DNA of 64,000 nt from Candidatus Eiseniibacteriota bacterium. Its GTDB lineage: Bacteria > Eisenbacteria > RBG-16-71-46 > CAIMUX01. The translations under genes were made by a program, and so were the position numbers. The first letter of the stretch is position 1; each line of letters starts with the position of its first letter. The stretch covers positions 868,001 to 932,000 of the forward strand of contig JACKCR010000002.1 in assembly GCA_020633975.1 (NCBI GenBank). The letters are read 5' to 3'. Positions 1 through 8,497 of the stretch are shown here, piece by piece. Below the pieces are notes generated by a model that saw only the letters and a list, made by a program, of their open reading frames with translations, was not told the origin of the DNA and ran no database searches.

Positions 1-605
1 CGTCCGATCTGCGCGACATCCTCGTCGGCATGGGATACCTCGAGCTGTTCACGATCGCGCTGACCAGTACGGAGCAAGGTGACGACGTCTTGGGCCTTGC
101 GGCACATCCGCGGGCCGTCGTGCTCGACAACCCGATCAGCTCGGACCAGACGCAGCTTCGGACCTCGCTCCTCCCCGGCCTTCTCCAGACGTTCGCCCGG
201 AACCGGCACAACGCTCTCCCGCAGCGAGTGTTCGAACTCGGAGAGGTTTCCTTCCTCTCGGACGAGGCCGAAACGGGTGCGCACGAACGACACTACGTTG
301 CGTTCGGGACGATTGCTCCCAAGGTCGGTTTCGCAGAGATCCGGGCGGAGGCAGAGGCGTTCGTTCGCGAGGCGCGGATTCCGTTCCGTCTGGAGCGGGC
401 GGAGGTGCCGTTCCTCGTGCCGGGGCGTGCGGCGTTCCTCGTCGGGGATGCTGGTGCGCCGATCGGGGTCTTCGGCGAAGTCCATCCGCGCACGCTCGCG
501 CGGCTCGGCCTCCAGAACCCGGCTGTGATGTTCGAGATGACGGTCCCGACCGAAGACGGAACTCCGGAGTATCTCGCGCTCGGGGAGTCTCCACTTCGTA
601 CATGA
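1..605 (+). CDS. pheT: Phenylalanine-tRNA ligase beta subunit, archaeal-type, 3' part
   Basis: Reading is open from the window edge (frame of position 3) to TGA at 603-605, giving about 200 C-terminal residues. The visible part is the class II core-like B6/B7 region: the run NPISSDQTQLRTSLLPGLL is the typical dimer/aminoacylation-core segment of PheT, followed by an ELGEV-type strand. The protein ends right after this core (...GESPLRT) and lacks the ferredoxin-like anticodon-binding domain that closes the usual long bacterial PheT. That makes it the short archaeal/eukaryotic type, also known in spirochaetes and a few other bacteria. The stop overlaps an ATG of the next frame at 602. The missing N-terminus lies upstream of the window. 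Confidence 0.85.
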   Translation, partial: SDLRDILVGMGYLELFTIALTSTEQGDDVLGLAAHPRAVVLDNPISSDQTQLRTSLLPGLLQTFARNRHNALPQRVFELGEVSFLSDEAETGAHERHYVAFGTIAPKVGFAEIRAEAEAFVREARIPFRLERAEVPFLVPGRAAFLVGDAGAPIGVFGEVHPRTLARLGLQNPAVMFEMTVPTEDGTPEYLALGESPLRT

Positions 606-667
606 CCCCAATCCTCGCGCGACCCGATGGTCGTGCGGCGGCATGTGTGCTTTCGGGAGGACCGCCT

Positions 668-2287
668 GTGTTTTCGCGTGAGGATCTGCTCCAGCTACAA
701 CGCCAGGGAGTGACGCCTGAGGTCGCGCGTCACCAGCTCGAGCGGATCCAGCGAGGGTTCCCTCGGATCGCGCTCGATCGACCCTGTACGGTGGGTGATG
801 GTCTGCTCCGTCTCGATGCCGAGGGCCGCCAAGGATGTGTCGACGCCTTCGACCGAGCGCGTGACGCTGGGCGGATCTCGAAGTTCGTTCCGGCGTCCGG
901 CGCGGCCACGCGGATGTTCCATGCACTCCTCTCCGCGCACGGCTCTGGCCTCGAACTGACGACGGAACGGCTGGAGGCGCTGGCGGAGGGCGCGTCGGAA
1001 GAGCGGTCCGGCGAGTCCTCGAGCGAGCCCGCACTCGATCCCAAGGACGCTCGCCTCGTCTCCCGGTTCTTTCGCGCGATCGACCAGTTCCCGTTCTCGG
1101 AGGAGCTCGCGGAGGCTTTGGCCGGGAACGAGTCAGCGGATCCTCGCGGAGTGGCCCGGCTCCCGCAGCTCGTGCGAGAGGGGCGGGGTCGTTGGATCCT
1201 CGAGACGGTGCTCCGAGAGCCTGGCCTCGGGTTTGCTTCGCTTCCCAAGGGGCTCATTCCGTTCCATCTCTACACCGACGGACCGCGCACACCGTTTGCC
1301 GAACACGTCGCCGAGAGTCACGAACTCCTCGGGGACGGAGGAGCGCCGATCCGGCTGCACTTCACTGTGCCGCCTGGATTCGAGGAGCGGATCCGGTCTC
1401 ACCTCGAGGAAGCGACCCACGAATTCCTCGACTCGCGGTTCGAGATCGAGCTGTCGATCCAGTCGCCTTCCACGGACACGCTCGCCGCGGATCCGGACGG
1501 CGCTCCGTTCCGAAGCAGCGATGGCCGGCTGGTCTTTCGGCCGGGCGGTCACGGCGCGCTGCTCGCGAACCTCAGCGCGCTCGAGGGTGACCTCGTCCTG
1601 GTCAAGAACATCGACAACATTGCGCGTCGCGCCTTCCGTCGTCGGCAGCACCACTACCGGAAGGTCCTCGCTGGGCTCGTCGTCCAGCTCGAGGAGCACA
1701 TCGCTCGTTGGCGCTCCGCACTCGACGAAGGGGATCAGCTCGATGCCCGGATCGGTGCGATCGAGCGCGCCTATTCGGCGACGTTCTGTCGAACGATCGA
1801 CCCGGGGGTGGAAGACTTGGAGAAGCGGGTGCGACGGTTGCGAGGGCTGCTCGATCGCCCGATCCGAGTGTGTGGGATGGTGCGGAACGAAGGAGAACCG
1901 GGAGGCGGTCCGTTCTGGGTGCGTCATCCGGACGGGAGCCTCGACATTCAGATCGTCGAGCTGTCGCAGGTCGATCGGAGCGACTCGACCCAGCGCGACG
2001 CGGTCGAACGTGCGACCCACTTCAACCCCGTGGACCTCGCCGTCTCCCTCCGTGACGGGCGACGGGAGCCCTACGACCTCTCTCGCTTCGTCGACGAGGA
2101 CACCGGAATCGTCGCGAGCAAGTCTGACGGAGGACGTCCTCTGTCGGCTCTCGAGCTGCCCGGACTCTGGAACGGTTCCATGGCCGCCTGGAACACGGTC
2201 TTCCTCGAGATTCCGATCGAGACCTTCACGCCGGTGAAGACGGTCCTCGACCTGCAGAGAGATCCTCACCGCGGCAGCGAGGCCTGA
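668..2287 (+). CDS. DUF4301 family protein
   Basis: About 539 residues of unknown biochemical role. It has the hallmark of DUF4301: an N-terminal FSREDLLQLQRQGV segment, then KFVPASGAATRMFHAL, and a C-terminal half with HFNPVDLA and EIPIETFTPVKTV. The family is described mainly from Bacteroidetes. The frame is open from an ATG at 602, but I prefer GTG at 668: it is preceded by a clean GGGAGG at 655-660 with 7-nt spacing and gives the N-terminus expected for the family. The KFVPASGAATRMF loop resembles a phosphate-binding loop of sugar-nucleotide pyrophosphorylases, but that is only a resemblance. The stop codon lies inside a 19-bp tandem repeat. Confidence 0.8.
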   Translation: MFSREDLLQLQRQGVTPEVARHQLERIQRGFPRIALDRPCTVGDGLLRLDAEGRQGCVDAFDRARDAGRISKFVPASGAATRMFHALLSAHGSGLELTTERLEALAEGASEERSGESSSEPALDPKDARLVSRFFRAIDQFPFSEELAEALAGNESADPRGVARLPQLVREGRGRWILETVLREPGLGFASLPKGLIPFHLYTDGPRTPFAEHVAESHELLGDGGAPIRLHFTVPPGFEERIRSHLEEATHEFLDSRFEIELSIQSPSTDTLAADPDGAPFRSSDGRLVFRPGGHGALLANLSALEGDLVLVKNIDNIARRAFRRRQHHYRKVLAGLVVQLEEHIARWRSALDEGDQLDARIGAIERAYSATFCRTIDPGVEDLEKRVRRLRGLLDRPIRVCGMVRNEGEPGGGPFWVRHPDGSLDIQIVELSQVDRSDSTQRDAVERATHFNPVDLAVSLRDGRREPYDLSRFVDEDTGIVASKSDGGRPLSALELPGLWNGSMAAWNTVFLEIPIETFTPVKTVLDLQRDPHRGSEA

Positions 2288-2386
2288 CCTCGGCGGCCAA
2301 GCCCAACCGCGCCGGCGATGCCTGACCTCGGCGGCGAGGCCTGACCTCGTCGGCAAAGCCTGACCTCGTCGGCAAAGCCTGACCGC
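2264..2386 (+). repeat. 19-bp tandem repeat (minisatellite)
   Basis: Consecutive 19-bp units read CCTGACCTCGGCGGCGAGG and variants: 2283-2301, 2302-2320 (diverged), 2321-2339, 2340-2358 and 2359-2377 (the last two identical), followed by a partial unit CCTGACCGCC. A degenerate unit at 2264-2282, matching 16 of 19 positions, lies inside the end of the DUF4301 gene, so the array supplies that gene's last codons and its TGA. No hairpin with a T-run is obvious. Confidence 0.9.
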
Positions 2387-2500
2387 CGTACCGAGTCCGA
2401 AGAACCGGCCGGTGGCCCGCCCGGCAGAGTTTGCCTAGTCCCTTCCCCGGTTCGGCCTGCGGAAACGAAGTTCGGACGTCGATATCCCAGAGGTACGCCT

Positions 2501-3718
2501 ATGGAAGTCTTCGTAGCACGACAGCCGATACTCGATCGGCACATGGAGGTCTTCGGGTACGAGCTCCTCGTCCGGAGCGCGGCCGTCGATGCGTATGACG
2601 GCCTGGACCCCGATCAGGCGTCGTCGTCCATCATCATGAACGGGACGCTACTGCTGGACTTCCAAGAGCTGACCCAGGGGCGGGCTGCCTTCGTCAACGT
2701 CACCCGTCAGGCGTTGGTCGAACGGATCGTCGAGGTGCTTCCGACGGATACCACCATCGTCGAGATTCTCGAGACCGTGGAGCCGGACGACGAGGTCTAC
2801 CGGGCCTGTGTCGAACTCAAGGAGAAGGGGTTCCGGATCGCGCTCGACGACTTCGTCTACTCGCCGGGGTGGGACAGCATCCTCGCGCTCACCGACATCG
2901 TGAAAGTCGACTTCCTCACGACGACGAGGGAGCAGCGCCGTGAGCTGGCGACGCACATTCCGGACGGCGTGACCCTGCTCGCGGAGAAGCTCGAGACTCC
3001 CGACCTCTTCGACGAAGCGTTGGAGGACGGGTACACCCTCTTCCAGGGATACTTCTTCCAGAAGCCGCTTCTTCTTCGGAAGCGTTCGATCCCGGAGAAC
3101 CAGGCTTTCTACGCCGAGCTGCTCCAGGAACTCCAGTCTCGCGAGCTGGACATCACTCGCCTCGTCGGCGTCATCAAGCGAGATCCGTCGCTGACCTACA
3201 AGTTCCTCCGCTTCATCAATCGGCCGACCTTTGGGTGGCGTCGTCAGATCGAGGATCTGGAGCAGGCGATCTTCCTGGTCGGGGAGGCCGAGATCCGGAA
3301 GTGGATGACTTTGCTCGTCATGGCTTCCCTCGCTCCTGGGAAGCCCCTGGCGCTCCTCCAGAACGCGAGCATCCGAGCCCGGATGTGTGAGCTTTTGGCG
3401 CCCTTGGCTGGCCTCAAGCAGCGCTCGATGGCGGCGTTCCTGGTCGGAATGTTCTCGCAGATCGACGCATTCACCGACCAGCCGATGGGGGAGGCGCTCG
3501 ACCTTCTTCCACTCGACGAGTCGGTGCGGACGGCACTACTCGGAGAAGAGAACGACCTCCGACGTCTGCTCGATGTAGTCCGTGCCTACGAGCGAGGAGC
3601 CTGGCAAGAGATGCAGGCCGCGGCCGAAGCGATCGGAGTCGGGGTCGGTGAGATTCCTCCTCAGTATGTTCTCGCCGTGCGCTGGGCGACGCGCGGGAAC
3701 GCCTCCGACCTCGTCTGA
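2501..3718 (+). CDS. EAL-HDOD domain signalling protein
   Basis: 405 residues. The N-terminal EAL-type phosphodiesterase domain (about 1-200) shows ARQPILDR, a YELLVRS version of the EAL motif, FVNV, the ILETVE segment, the LDDF acid pair, KVDF and FQGYFFQKP. The C-terminal HDOD domain (about 200-380) starts near LLQELQSRELDITRLVGVIKRDPSLTYKFLRFIN. Proteins of this architecture (CdgJ/YuxH-like) are usually regulators of motility or c-di-GMP signalling, often with a weak or dead EAL site; here most metal and substrate positions are kept but the signature is ELL. It stands alone, converging on murB with no gap (stop 3716-3718, murB stop from 3719). Confidence 0.9.
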   Translation: MEVFVARQPILDRHMEVFGYELLVRSAAVDAYDGLDPDQASSSIIMNGTLLLDFQELTQGRAAFVNVTRQALVERIVEVLPTDTTIVEILETVEPDDEVYRACVELKEKGFRIALDDFVYSPGWDSILALTDIVKVDFLTTTREQRRELATHIPDGVTLLAEKLETPDLFDEALEDGYTLFQGYFFQKPLLLRKRSIPENQAFYAELLQELQSRELDITRLVGVIKRDPSLTYKFLRFINRPTFGWRRQIEDLEQAIFLVGEAEIRKWMTLLVMASLAPGKPLALLQNASIRARMCELLAPLAGLKQRSMAAFLVGMFSQIDAFTDQPMGEALDLLPLDESVRTALLGEENDLRRLLDVVRAYERGAWQEMQAAAEAIGVGVGEIPPQYVLAVRWATRGNASDLV

Positions 3719-4636
3719 CTACGCGTCCCCGAACCCGACGAGGCGAACCTCCAACTCGAGTTCCAGGCCGAGTTCGTCCCGTGCGCGGCTCCGGACCAGG
3801 TCGATCAAGGCGCACACGTCCTTGGCCGTAGCACGCTCGCGGTTCACGATGTAGTTGCCGTGGACGGACGAGATCTCGGCGCCGCCGATGGACGTGCCCT
3901 TGAGGCCGAGGGTTTCGACGATGCGGCCAGCGAAGTCTCCGGGTGGGTTCTTGAAGACCGACCCACAGGAGAGGCCGGTTGGACTGTTCGACTTTCGACG
4001 CACGCGAATGGCGTCCATCCGAGCGAGGATCGACTCGGCCGCCTCCTTGCGGAGGCGGAGCGTTGCGCCCAGGACGTAGCCGGCGGCCGCGCCGCCCGTC
4101 TTGAACCGGCTGCTTCGATAGGCGAACTGGCACTCGTCGTTCGCGTAGGTGTGAACCTCGCACCGCGGCGGATCGAACACCTCGACCTCGGTGACGACGC
4201 TGGCCATCTCGCCGCCGAATGCGCCCGCGTTGCCGACGATGGCGCCGCCCAGCGTGCCGGGGATCCCTTCCGCCCATTCGAGGCCGGACCATCCATCCCG
4301 TGCGATCTGACGAGCGAGGCGGGCGAGAAGGGTCCGCGCTCCGATGCGAAGCTCGAGCTGGGTCCCGGTGATCGTGCGTGTCTCTTCGCGGTCCATGTAG
4401 CGCACGACGAGTCCGCGGAAGCCGTCGTCGTGCACCAGCATGTTGCTCGCGCCGCCGAGGCCGAGCACCGGAATGTCGCGCTCGGCCGCGAACTCGTAGC
4501 AGGCCGCGAGCTGTTCGGGGGTTTCCGGCTCCGCGTAGAAGTCTGCTGGGCCACCGATCCGCCAGGTCGTGAGTGCCGCCAAGGAACGATCCGTTTCGAT
4601 CGGGCACGGGGCCGGTGTGGTGGGGCGAATGATCAA
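3719..4636 (-). CDS. murB: UDP-N-acetylenolpyruvoylglucosamine reductase MurB
   Basis: Reduces UDP-GlcNAc-enolpyruvate to UDP-MurNAc with NADPH and FAD in peptidoglycan synthesis. Seen: TTWRIGGPADFYAEP at the start, the FAD-binding LGLGGASNMLVHDDGF, GLEWAEGIPGTLGGAIVGNAGAFGG, YRSSRFK with the catalytic-region Arg, and SCGSVFKNPPG carrying the proton-donor Ser of type I/II MurB; then AEISSVHGNYIVN. The frame stays open to 5038, but MurB homology begins just after a TTG at 4636 (MIIRPTTPAP...), giving 305 residues, normal for the family. The ribosome site there (AAAGGG) is modest. It sits alone and convergent with the EAL-HDOD gene. Confidence 0.93.
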   Translation of the reverse strand: MIIRPTTPAPCPIETDRSLAALTTWRIGGPADFYAEPETPEQLAACYEFAAERDIPVLGLGGASNMLVHDDGFRGLVVRYMDREETRTITGTQLELRIGARTLLARLARQIARDGWSGLEWAEGIPGTLGGAIVGNAGAFGGEMASVVTEVEVFDPPRCEVHTYANDECQFAYRSSRFKTGGAAAGYVLGATLRLRKEAAESILARMDAIRVRRKSNSPTGLSCGSVFKNPPGDFAGRIVETLGLKGTSIGGAEISSVHGNYIVNRERATAKDVCALIDLVRSRARDELGLELELEVRLVGFGDA

Positions 4637-4766
4637 GTGTGAGTGCCCTTTCGTGCGGCCCTTCGGGATCTTCCTACTGGACGGCGAGAGGTCGTCTGGC
4701 AGAATCGAACTCGGCCGCGCTGCAAACCAGGATATCCGGCGTTTCAGAGGATTGCGAGGTAGAGAG

Positions 4767-5654
4767 ATGGACACCCAGTCGTTGCGGGACGCATGCGAAC
4801 GGCTCTGGGACAGCATCCGCCGATCGAACGATGACGACGCGAGGAACGGATTCCACGCGGAGTTCCAACTCCGTGGCTTCCCGGGGCCTGCTGCGGGATC
4901 GAGACTCGCCCGTTGGCAGGAGGAGGCTCCGGACGAAGCCGATGGCAAGTCGGATGGCGAGTCCGACCCCGTACCCACTCCCGAGGCAGGGATCGAGTAC
5001 CTTCGGCGCTTCTTTGGTGAAGGGAAAGGGCTCACCAACCTCGTGTACTTCGTCGATGCGGCCCAGGTTCTGGACGAGACAGGGGTGGTCCAGAGCCGGT
5101 GGATCGCGGAGTACGGACTCGGACAAAAGGGGTCGCCGCGCTACGTCTCGGGACGTGTTGCGCTCACCTTCCTCCAGCAAGGTGGGGAGTGGGTGGTTCG
5201 CGGCTGGCTCGGGAGCCGAGGCCAGCATCACGCGGTCGAGGGCTCACACCGGGCTGAAGACGTTCAGGCGATTCGTGAGCAGATCCTCCGTGTGTTCGAA
5301 GCGTATCGGCAGAAGGACATCGCGATGCTGAGGCGGACCCATACCGCGGACTGGCGTGGGTTCACTCTGTCTTCGCCGTCGGTCGGTCGGGGGATCGACG
5401 CGTACATCCAGGCCGCGGAGGGTGCGGTCGGTTCGATGCAGTTCGAGGAGTACCAGATCCTGGACCTCGCGCCGATCTTCTACGGTGACGTCGCGATCGT
5501 TCCCTACGTGGCGCGCATCGCCGGCAAGAACCGGCAGGGACGCACCGAGGCGTATCGCCTGCGGGTCCTCGACGTCTATTTGCGCGAGCCGATGGGCTGG
5601 AACCAGGTGGCTGCGAACACGAGCCTCCATCCGGAAGAGCTGATCGGTGGTTGA
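4767..5654 (+). CDS. Tandem NTF2-like (SnoaL/DUF4440-type) protein
   Basis: 295 residues without a signal peptide, apparently two NTF2-like folds in a row. The first spans about residues 5-155 (LRDACERLWDSIRRSN ... SGRVALTFLQQGGEWVVRGWLGS). The second spans about 165-285 (QAIREQILRVFEAYRQKDIAML ... FYGDVAIVPYVARI ... AYRLRVLDVYLREPMGWNQVAAN) and looks like DUF4440/SnoaL. Such domains are small-molecule pockets or oligomerisation modules; no function can be assigned. ATG 4767 is chosen over the upstream in-frame ATG at 4569 because homology starts there and GAGGTAGAGAG precedes it; the upstream start would overlap murB. Confidence 0.65.
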   Translation: MDTQSLRDACERLWDSIRRSNDDDARNGFHAEFQLRGFPGPAAGSRLARWQEEAPDEADGKSDGESDPVPTPEAGIEYLRRFFGEGKGLTNLVYFVDAAQVLDETGVVQSRWIAEYGLGQKGSPRYVSGRVALTFLQQGGEWVVRGWLGSRGQHHAVEGSHRAEDVQAIREQILRVFEAYRQKDIAMLRRTHTADWRGFTLSSPSVGRGIDAYIQAAEGAVGSMQFEEYQILDLAPIFYGDVAIVPYVARIAGKNRQGRTEAYRLRVLDVYLREPMGWNQVAANTSLHPEELIGG

Positions 5655-5726
5655 GGGGCCGCGTCGTCTCGATGGGTCGTCGATGAGGTCGGACGTAGCA
5701 GGCGAACGGTTGCCTAGGGAGAGAAG

Positions 5727-5814
5727 TGGTGCCGGAGGTGGGACTCGAACCCACACGAGATCAACTCCCACCGGATTTTGAGTCCGGCGTGTCTACCAAT
5801 TCCACCACTCCGGC
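5727..5814 (-). tRNA. tRNA-Leu (anticodon CAA)
   Basis: Read on the minus strand it begins GCCGGAGTGGTGGAATTGG and folds as a class II tRNA with a long variable arm. The acceptor stem GCCGGAG pairs with CTCCGGC, the anticodon stem is CCGGA/TCCGG around loop CTCAAAA (anticodon CAA), and the T arm GTGGG-TTCGAGT-CCCAC is intact. A 3' CCA is encoded, unlike in the neighbouring tRNA-Ala. 88 nt including CCA. Confidence 0.97.
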
Positions 5815-5860
5815 TGAGGTGCGGAGAGTAGCGCCTTTCGCCTGAGGATCGAAGTAGCAA

Positions 5861-5888
5861 TTGACCGGAAGGGCGAGGTTTGGATAGT
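5861..5888 (+). promoter_or_regulatory. Predicted sigma-70-type promoter of tRNA-Ala
   Basis: TTGACC at 5861-5866 (5 of 6 to consensus), a 16-nt spacer and GATAGT at 5883-5888 (4 of 6 to TATAAT). The predicted start of transcription falls just before the tRNA-Ala 5' end at 5901, which supports the call. Confidence 0.6.
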
Positions 5889-5900
5889 CTTCCTGCTCCC

Positions 5901-5973
5901 GGGGCTATAGCTCAGTTGGGAGAGCGCATGACTGGCAGTCATGAGGTCGTCGGTTCGATCCCGACTAGCTCCA
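5901..5973 (+). tRNA. tRNA-Ala (anticodon GGC)
   Basis: GGGGCTATAGCTCAGTTGG start, D arm GCTC/GAGC, anticodon stem CATGA/TCATG around CTGGCAG (anticodon GGC), T arm GTCGG-TTCGATC-CCGAC, acceptor GGGGCTA/TAGCTCC with one G-T pair, discriminator A. No CCA is encoded: the genome continues CAT after the discriminator. Confidence 0.97.
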
Positions 5974-6009
5974 CATAGAACGGTGCCCGGAGCCGTTACG
6001 ATCACGAGG

Positions 6010-6035
6010 CCCGCAGCCACCCGGCTGCGGGTTTT
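6010..6035 (+). terminator. Rho-independent terminator after tRNA-Ala
   Basis: Perfect 9-bp stem CCCGCAGCC (6010-6018) / GGCTGCGGG (6023-6031) with loop ACCC, followed by TTTT at 6032-6035. It separates the tRNA from the heme operon. Confidence 0.85.
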
Positions 6036-6130
6036 CCGTTGGCCTCAGAACCCGGCTCGGGCTTCTCCCGTAATCACATACGGGAATTTCCTAGGTGACG
6101 GGGTGAGGCCCAGACCGGCACCATACCCGC

Positions 6131-7156
6131 ATGACTTCCCCGTCACAGATTGGTGTCCTCCTCTGCAATCTCGGCACGCCCGACGCGCCCACTGCGGCGG
6201 CTCTCCGGCCGTATCTCCGGGAGTTCCTGGGGGATCCGCGAGTCGTGGAACTACGCCGCTGGCAATGGCTTCCGGTGCTCTACGGCTTCATCCTCCCGTT
6301 CCGGCCGAAGAAGTCGGCCAAGCTCTACGAGACCGTCTGGACGGACCAAGGTTCGCCCCTCCTCGTCCTCTCTCAGAAGCTCACGGACGGGGTGGCTCGT
6401 GCCCTGGGGACAGAGGCCGGCATTCGGGTGGGGCTCGGAATGCGGTACGGCAATCCGTCGATCGGCTCGGCTCTAGAGGCCCTCAAGGCGGAGGGCTGTA
6501 GCAGGATCCTGGTCGTTCCGCTCTACCCGCAGTACTCGGCCACCACCGCCGGGTCCACGTTCGACGCCGTCTGGCAGGAGCTCCTCACCTGGAGGGTGGT
6601 TCCGGAGATCCGAACCGTGAGGGAGTACGGGACGGAGGACGGCTACCTGGACGCTCTTGTCGCCTCGATCCGGGAGCGCTGGAACTCGGAGGGGGAGCCG
6701 GAGCGGCTCCTTCTCTCGTTTCACGGAATCCCGAAGCGCTACTACGACCACGGCGATCCCTACCCGGACCAGTGCCGGGAGACCGCACGACTCCTGCGCG
6801 AGAAGCTCGGGATGACCGAAGAGCGGTGTCTCACGAGCTTCCAGTCCGTGTTCGGCCGTGAAGAGTGGGTGAAGCCCGCAACGGACGCGACGGTGGAACA
6901 GCTCGCACGGAACGGCGTCAAAACCCTCGATGTGATCTGTCCCGGTTTCTCGGTCGACTGCCTCGAAACGCTCGAGGAGATCGACGGACAGAACCGAGAG
7001 ATCTTCCTCGAGCACGGTGGGGAACGGTTTCGCTACATCCCTTGTCTCAACGACCGGGAAGACCACGTCCGGATGCTCACGGAGCTGATCGCTCGGAGCC
7101 TTCAGGGCTGGGTACTACCGGAGTCGGCTGCGATGCGCAGCCTCGGAGGATCCTGA
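6131..7156 (+). CDS. hemH: Ferrochelatase
   Basis: Inserts Fe2+ into protoporphyrin IX, the last step of the protoporphyrin-dependent heme pathway. 341 residues. Seen: GVLLCNLGTPDAP at the N-terminus, LVVPLYPQYSATTAGS, the catalytic-His motif LLSFHGIPKRYYDHGDPY (His near residue 197), FQSVFGREEWVKPAT and VICPGFSVDCLETLEEID with the conserved acidic residue. It is the first gene of the heme cluster; hemA follows after 3 nt. The leader between the tRNA terminator and this ATG contains a small CCCGTA/TACGGG hairpin but no clear consensus promoter. Confidence 0.96.
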   Translation: MTSPSQIGVLLCNLGTPDAPTAAALRPYLREFLGDPRVVELRRWQWLPVLYGFILPFRPKKSAKLYETVWTDQGSPLLVLSQKLTDGVARALGTEAGIRVGLGMRYGNPSIGSALEALKAEGCSRILVVPLYPQYSATTAGSTFDAVWQELLTWRVVPEIRTVREYGTEDGYLDALVASIRERWNSEGEPERLLLSFHGIPKRYYDHGDPYPDQCRETARLLREKLGMTEERCLTSFQSVFGREEWVKPATDATVEQLARNGVKTLDVICPGFSVDCLETLEEIDGQNREIFLEHGGERFRYIPCLNDREDHVRMLTELIARSLQGWVLPESAAMRSLGGS

Positions 7157-7159
7157 TCC

Positions 7160-8497
7160 ATGGCCATGGAACGGATCGGTTTGGTCGGTGTGTCGACGCG
7201 GCGGGCGGGGCCGGGAACGCTCCAGGCGTTCACGATCCCGAAGGAAGAGCAGGCGGAGCGTCTGCCCGAACTGCGTCGCGCGCTCGGTGCGAAGGAGATG
7301 ATCTACCTCGCTACGTGCAACCGGGTCGAGGTGGCGTTCCACGCCGATGAAGACATCCCGATCGCGCAGTTCCGTCCCCGCATTTTCGAGCTCCTGCAGG
7401 GACGTCCACCGCAGCCGGGTGAGTCGGAGCGGGCGCTTCGGATCTGGGCCGGTGAAGGCGCGGTCGAGCACATGTTCCTCGTCGCGTCTGGGCTCGACTC
7501 GGCTCAGGTTGGAGAGCGCGAGATCCGCACGCAGATGCGGGATGCGCAGAAGAAAGCGCGTGAACTCGGCCTCTCCTCGTCGCTCCTCGACTTTCTCATG
7601 AGCGAAGCGCTCAAGGTCTCGGCGGAAGTACACCGTTCGGTCAATGCGAACCGGAGCCCTACGTCGCTCGCGGACGTCGCGACGGAAACGCTGCTCGAGC
7701 GGCACGCCAAGACTCCAGGCCCGATCGCGCTGGTCGGAGTCTCTCCGATGACGCGGATCTGTGCGCGCTCACTGACGCGCGCCGGCGTACCCGTGATCGT
7801 GGTGAACCGCACGAAAGAGCGCGCAGATGAGTTGGTGGCGGAAGTCGGGGGAGAGAGCCGGGCGCTCGCCGAGTTCCTCGATACGCCGGACGCGGTCGAG
7901 GCGGTTCTCCTCGCAACGGGAAGTCCTGAGCCGGTCCTCAAGCGGCCGACGCTCGAGCGGCTCGCGGCGCGCGTCCCGAGCGGAGTGGCGCCGCTCCTCA
8001 TCGACATGGCGATTCCGCCGGATGTCGACCCCGACGCGGCCCGCGCCGTGGGACTGCCGCGGATGACGATGGACGAGATCACGCAGACGGCCGAGGCGTC
8101 GCGTCAGAGCCGTCTCCTCGATCTCGCGCCGGCTCGGGAGATCGTGGACGAAGGGCTTGCCACCGTACGGACGCAGCTCGCCGACAAGATCGTCGGCCCG
8201 GTCATCGCGAAGATCACGCAGCGCTATCGTGACACCGCGAACGAAGGCGTGGAGCGACTCTTCCGGAAGGAGCTGAAGAACCTCGGCGAGGAAGAGAGAG
8301 AAGCCGTGCGGCGTTGGGCCGAAGTCCTGGCCAAGCGGTTCGCGCACGTACCCGTGCTCGGGCTGCGCGGGCTGGCGGAAGAACTCGGTGCAGGAGCCGT
8401 GCGCACTTTCCTCGAGGCGACGCACGAGGACCTCTACGTCGAGCCGGTGTTCGACGGTCTCGAGTCGATCACCGAAATGGAAGGGGTGGAGTCATGA
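7160..8497 (+). CDS. hemA: Glutamyl-tRNA reductase
   Basis: NADPH-dependent reduction of glutamyl-tRNA(Glu) to glutamate-1-semialdehyde, first committed step of the C5 pathway. 445 residues. The catalytic Cys is in LATCNRVEV (near residue 53), followed by the LDSAQVGEREI segment. The C-terminal helical dimerisation domain (about 320-420) is present. Oddity: the Rossmann loop, normally GAGEMG, reads GVSPMT (about residues 193-198, in IALVGVSPMTRICARSL), although VVNRTKERADEL downstream is conserved. Start ATG 7160; a second ATG at 7166 is equally possible. Its stop overlaps the hemL ATG. Confidence 0.94.
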   Translation: MAMERIGLVGVSTRRAGPGTLQAFTIPKEEQAERLPELRRALGAKEMIYLATCNRVEVAFHADEDIPIAQFRPRIFELLQGRPPQPGESERALRIWAGEGAVEHMFLVASGLDSAQVGEREIRTQMRDAQKKARELGLSSSLLDFLMSEALKVSAEVHRSVNANRSPTSLADVATETLLERHAKTPGPIALVGVSPMTRICARSLTRAGVPVIVVNRTKERADELVAEVGGESRALAEFLDTPDAVEAVLLATGSPEPVLKRPTLERLAARVPSGVAPLLIDMAIPPDVDPDAARAVGLPRMTMDEITQTAEASRQSRLLDLAPAREIVDEGLATVRTQLADKIVGPVIAKITQRYRDTANEGVERLFRKELKNLGEEEREAVRRWAEVLAKRFAHVPVLGLRGLAEELGAGAVRTFLEATHEDLYVEPVFDGLESITEMEGVES

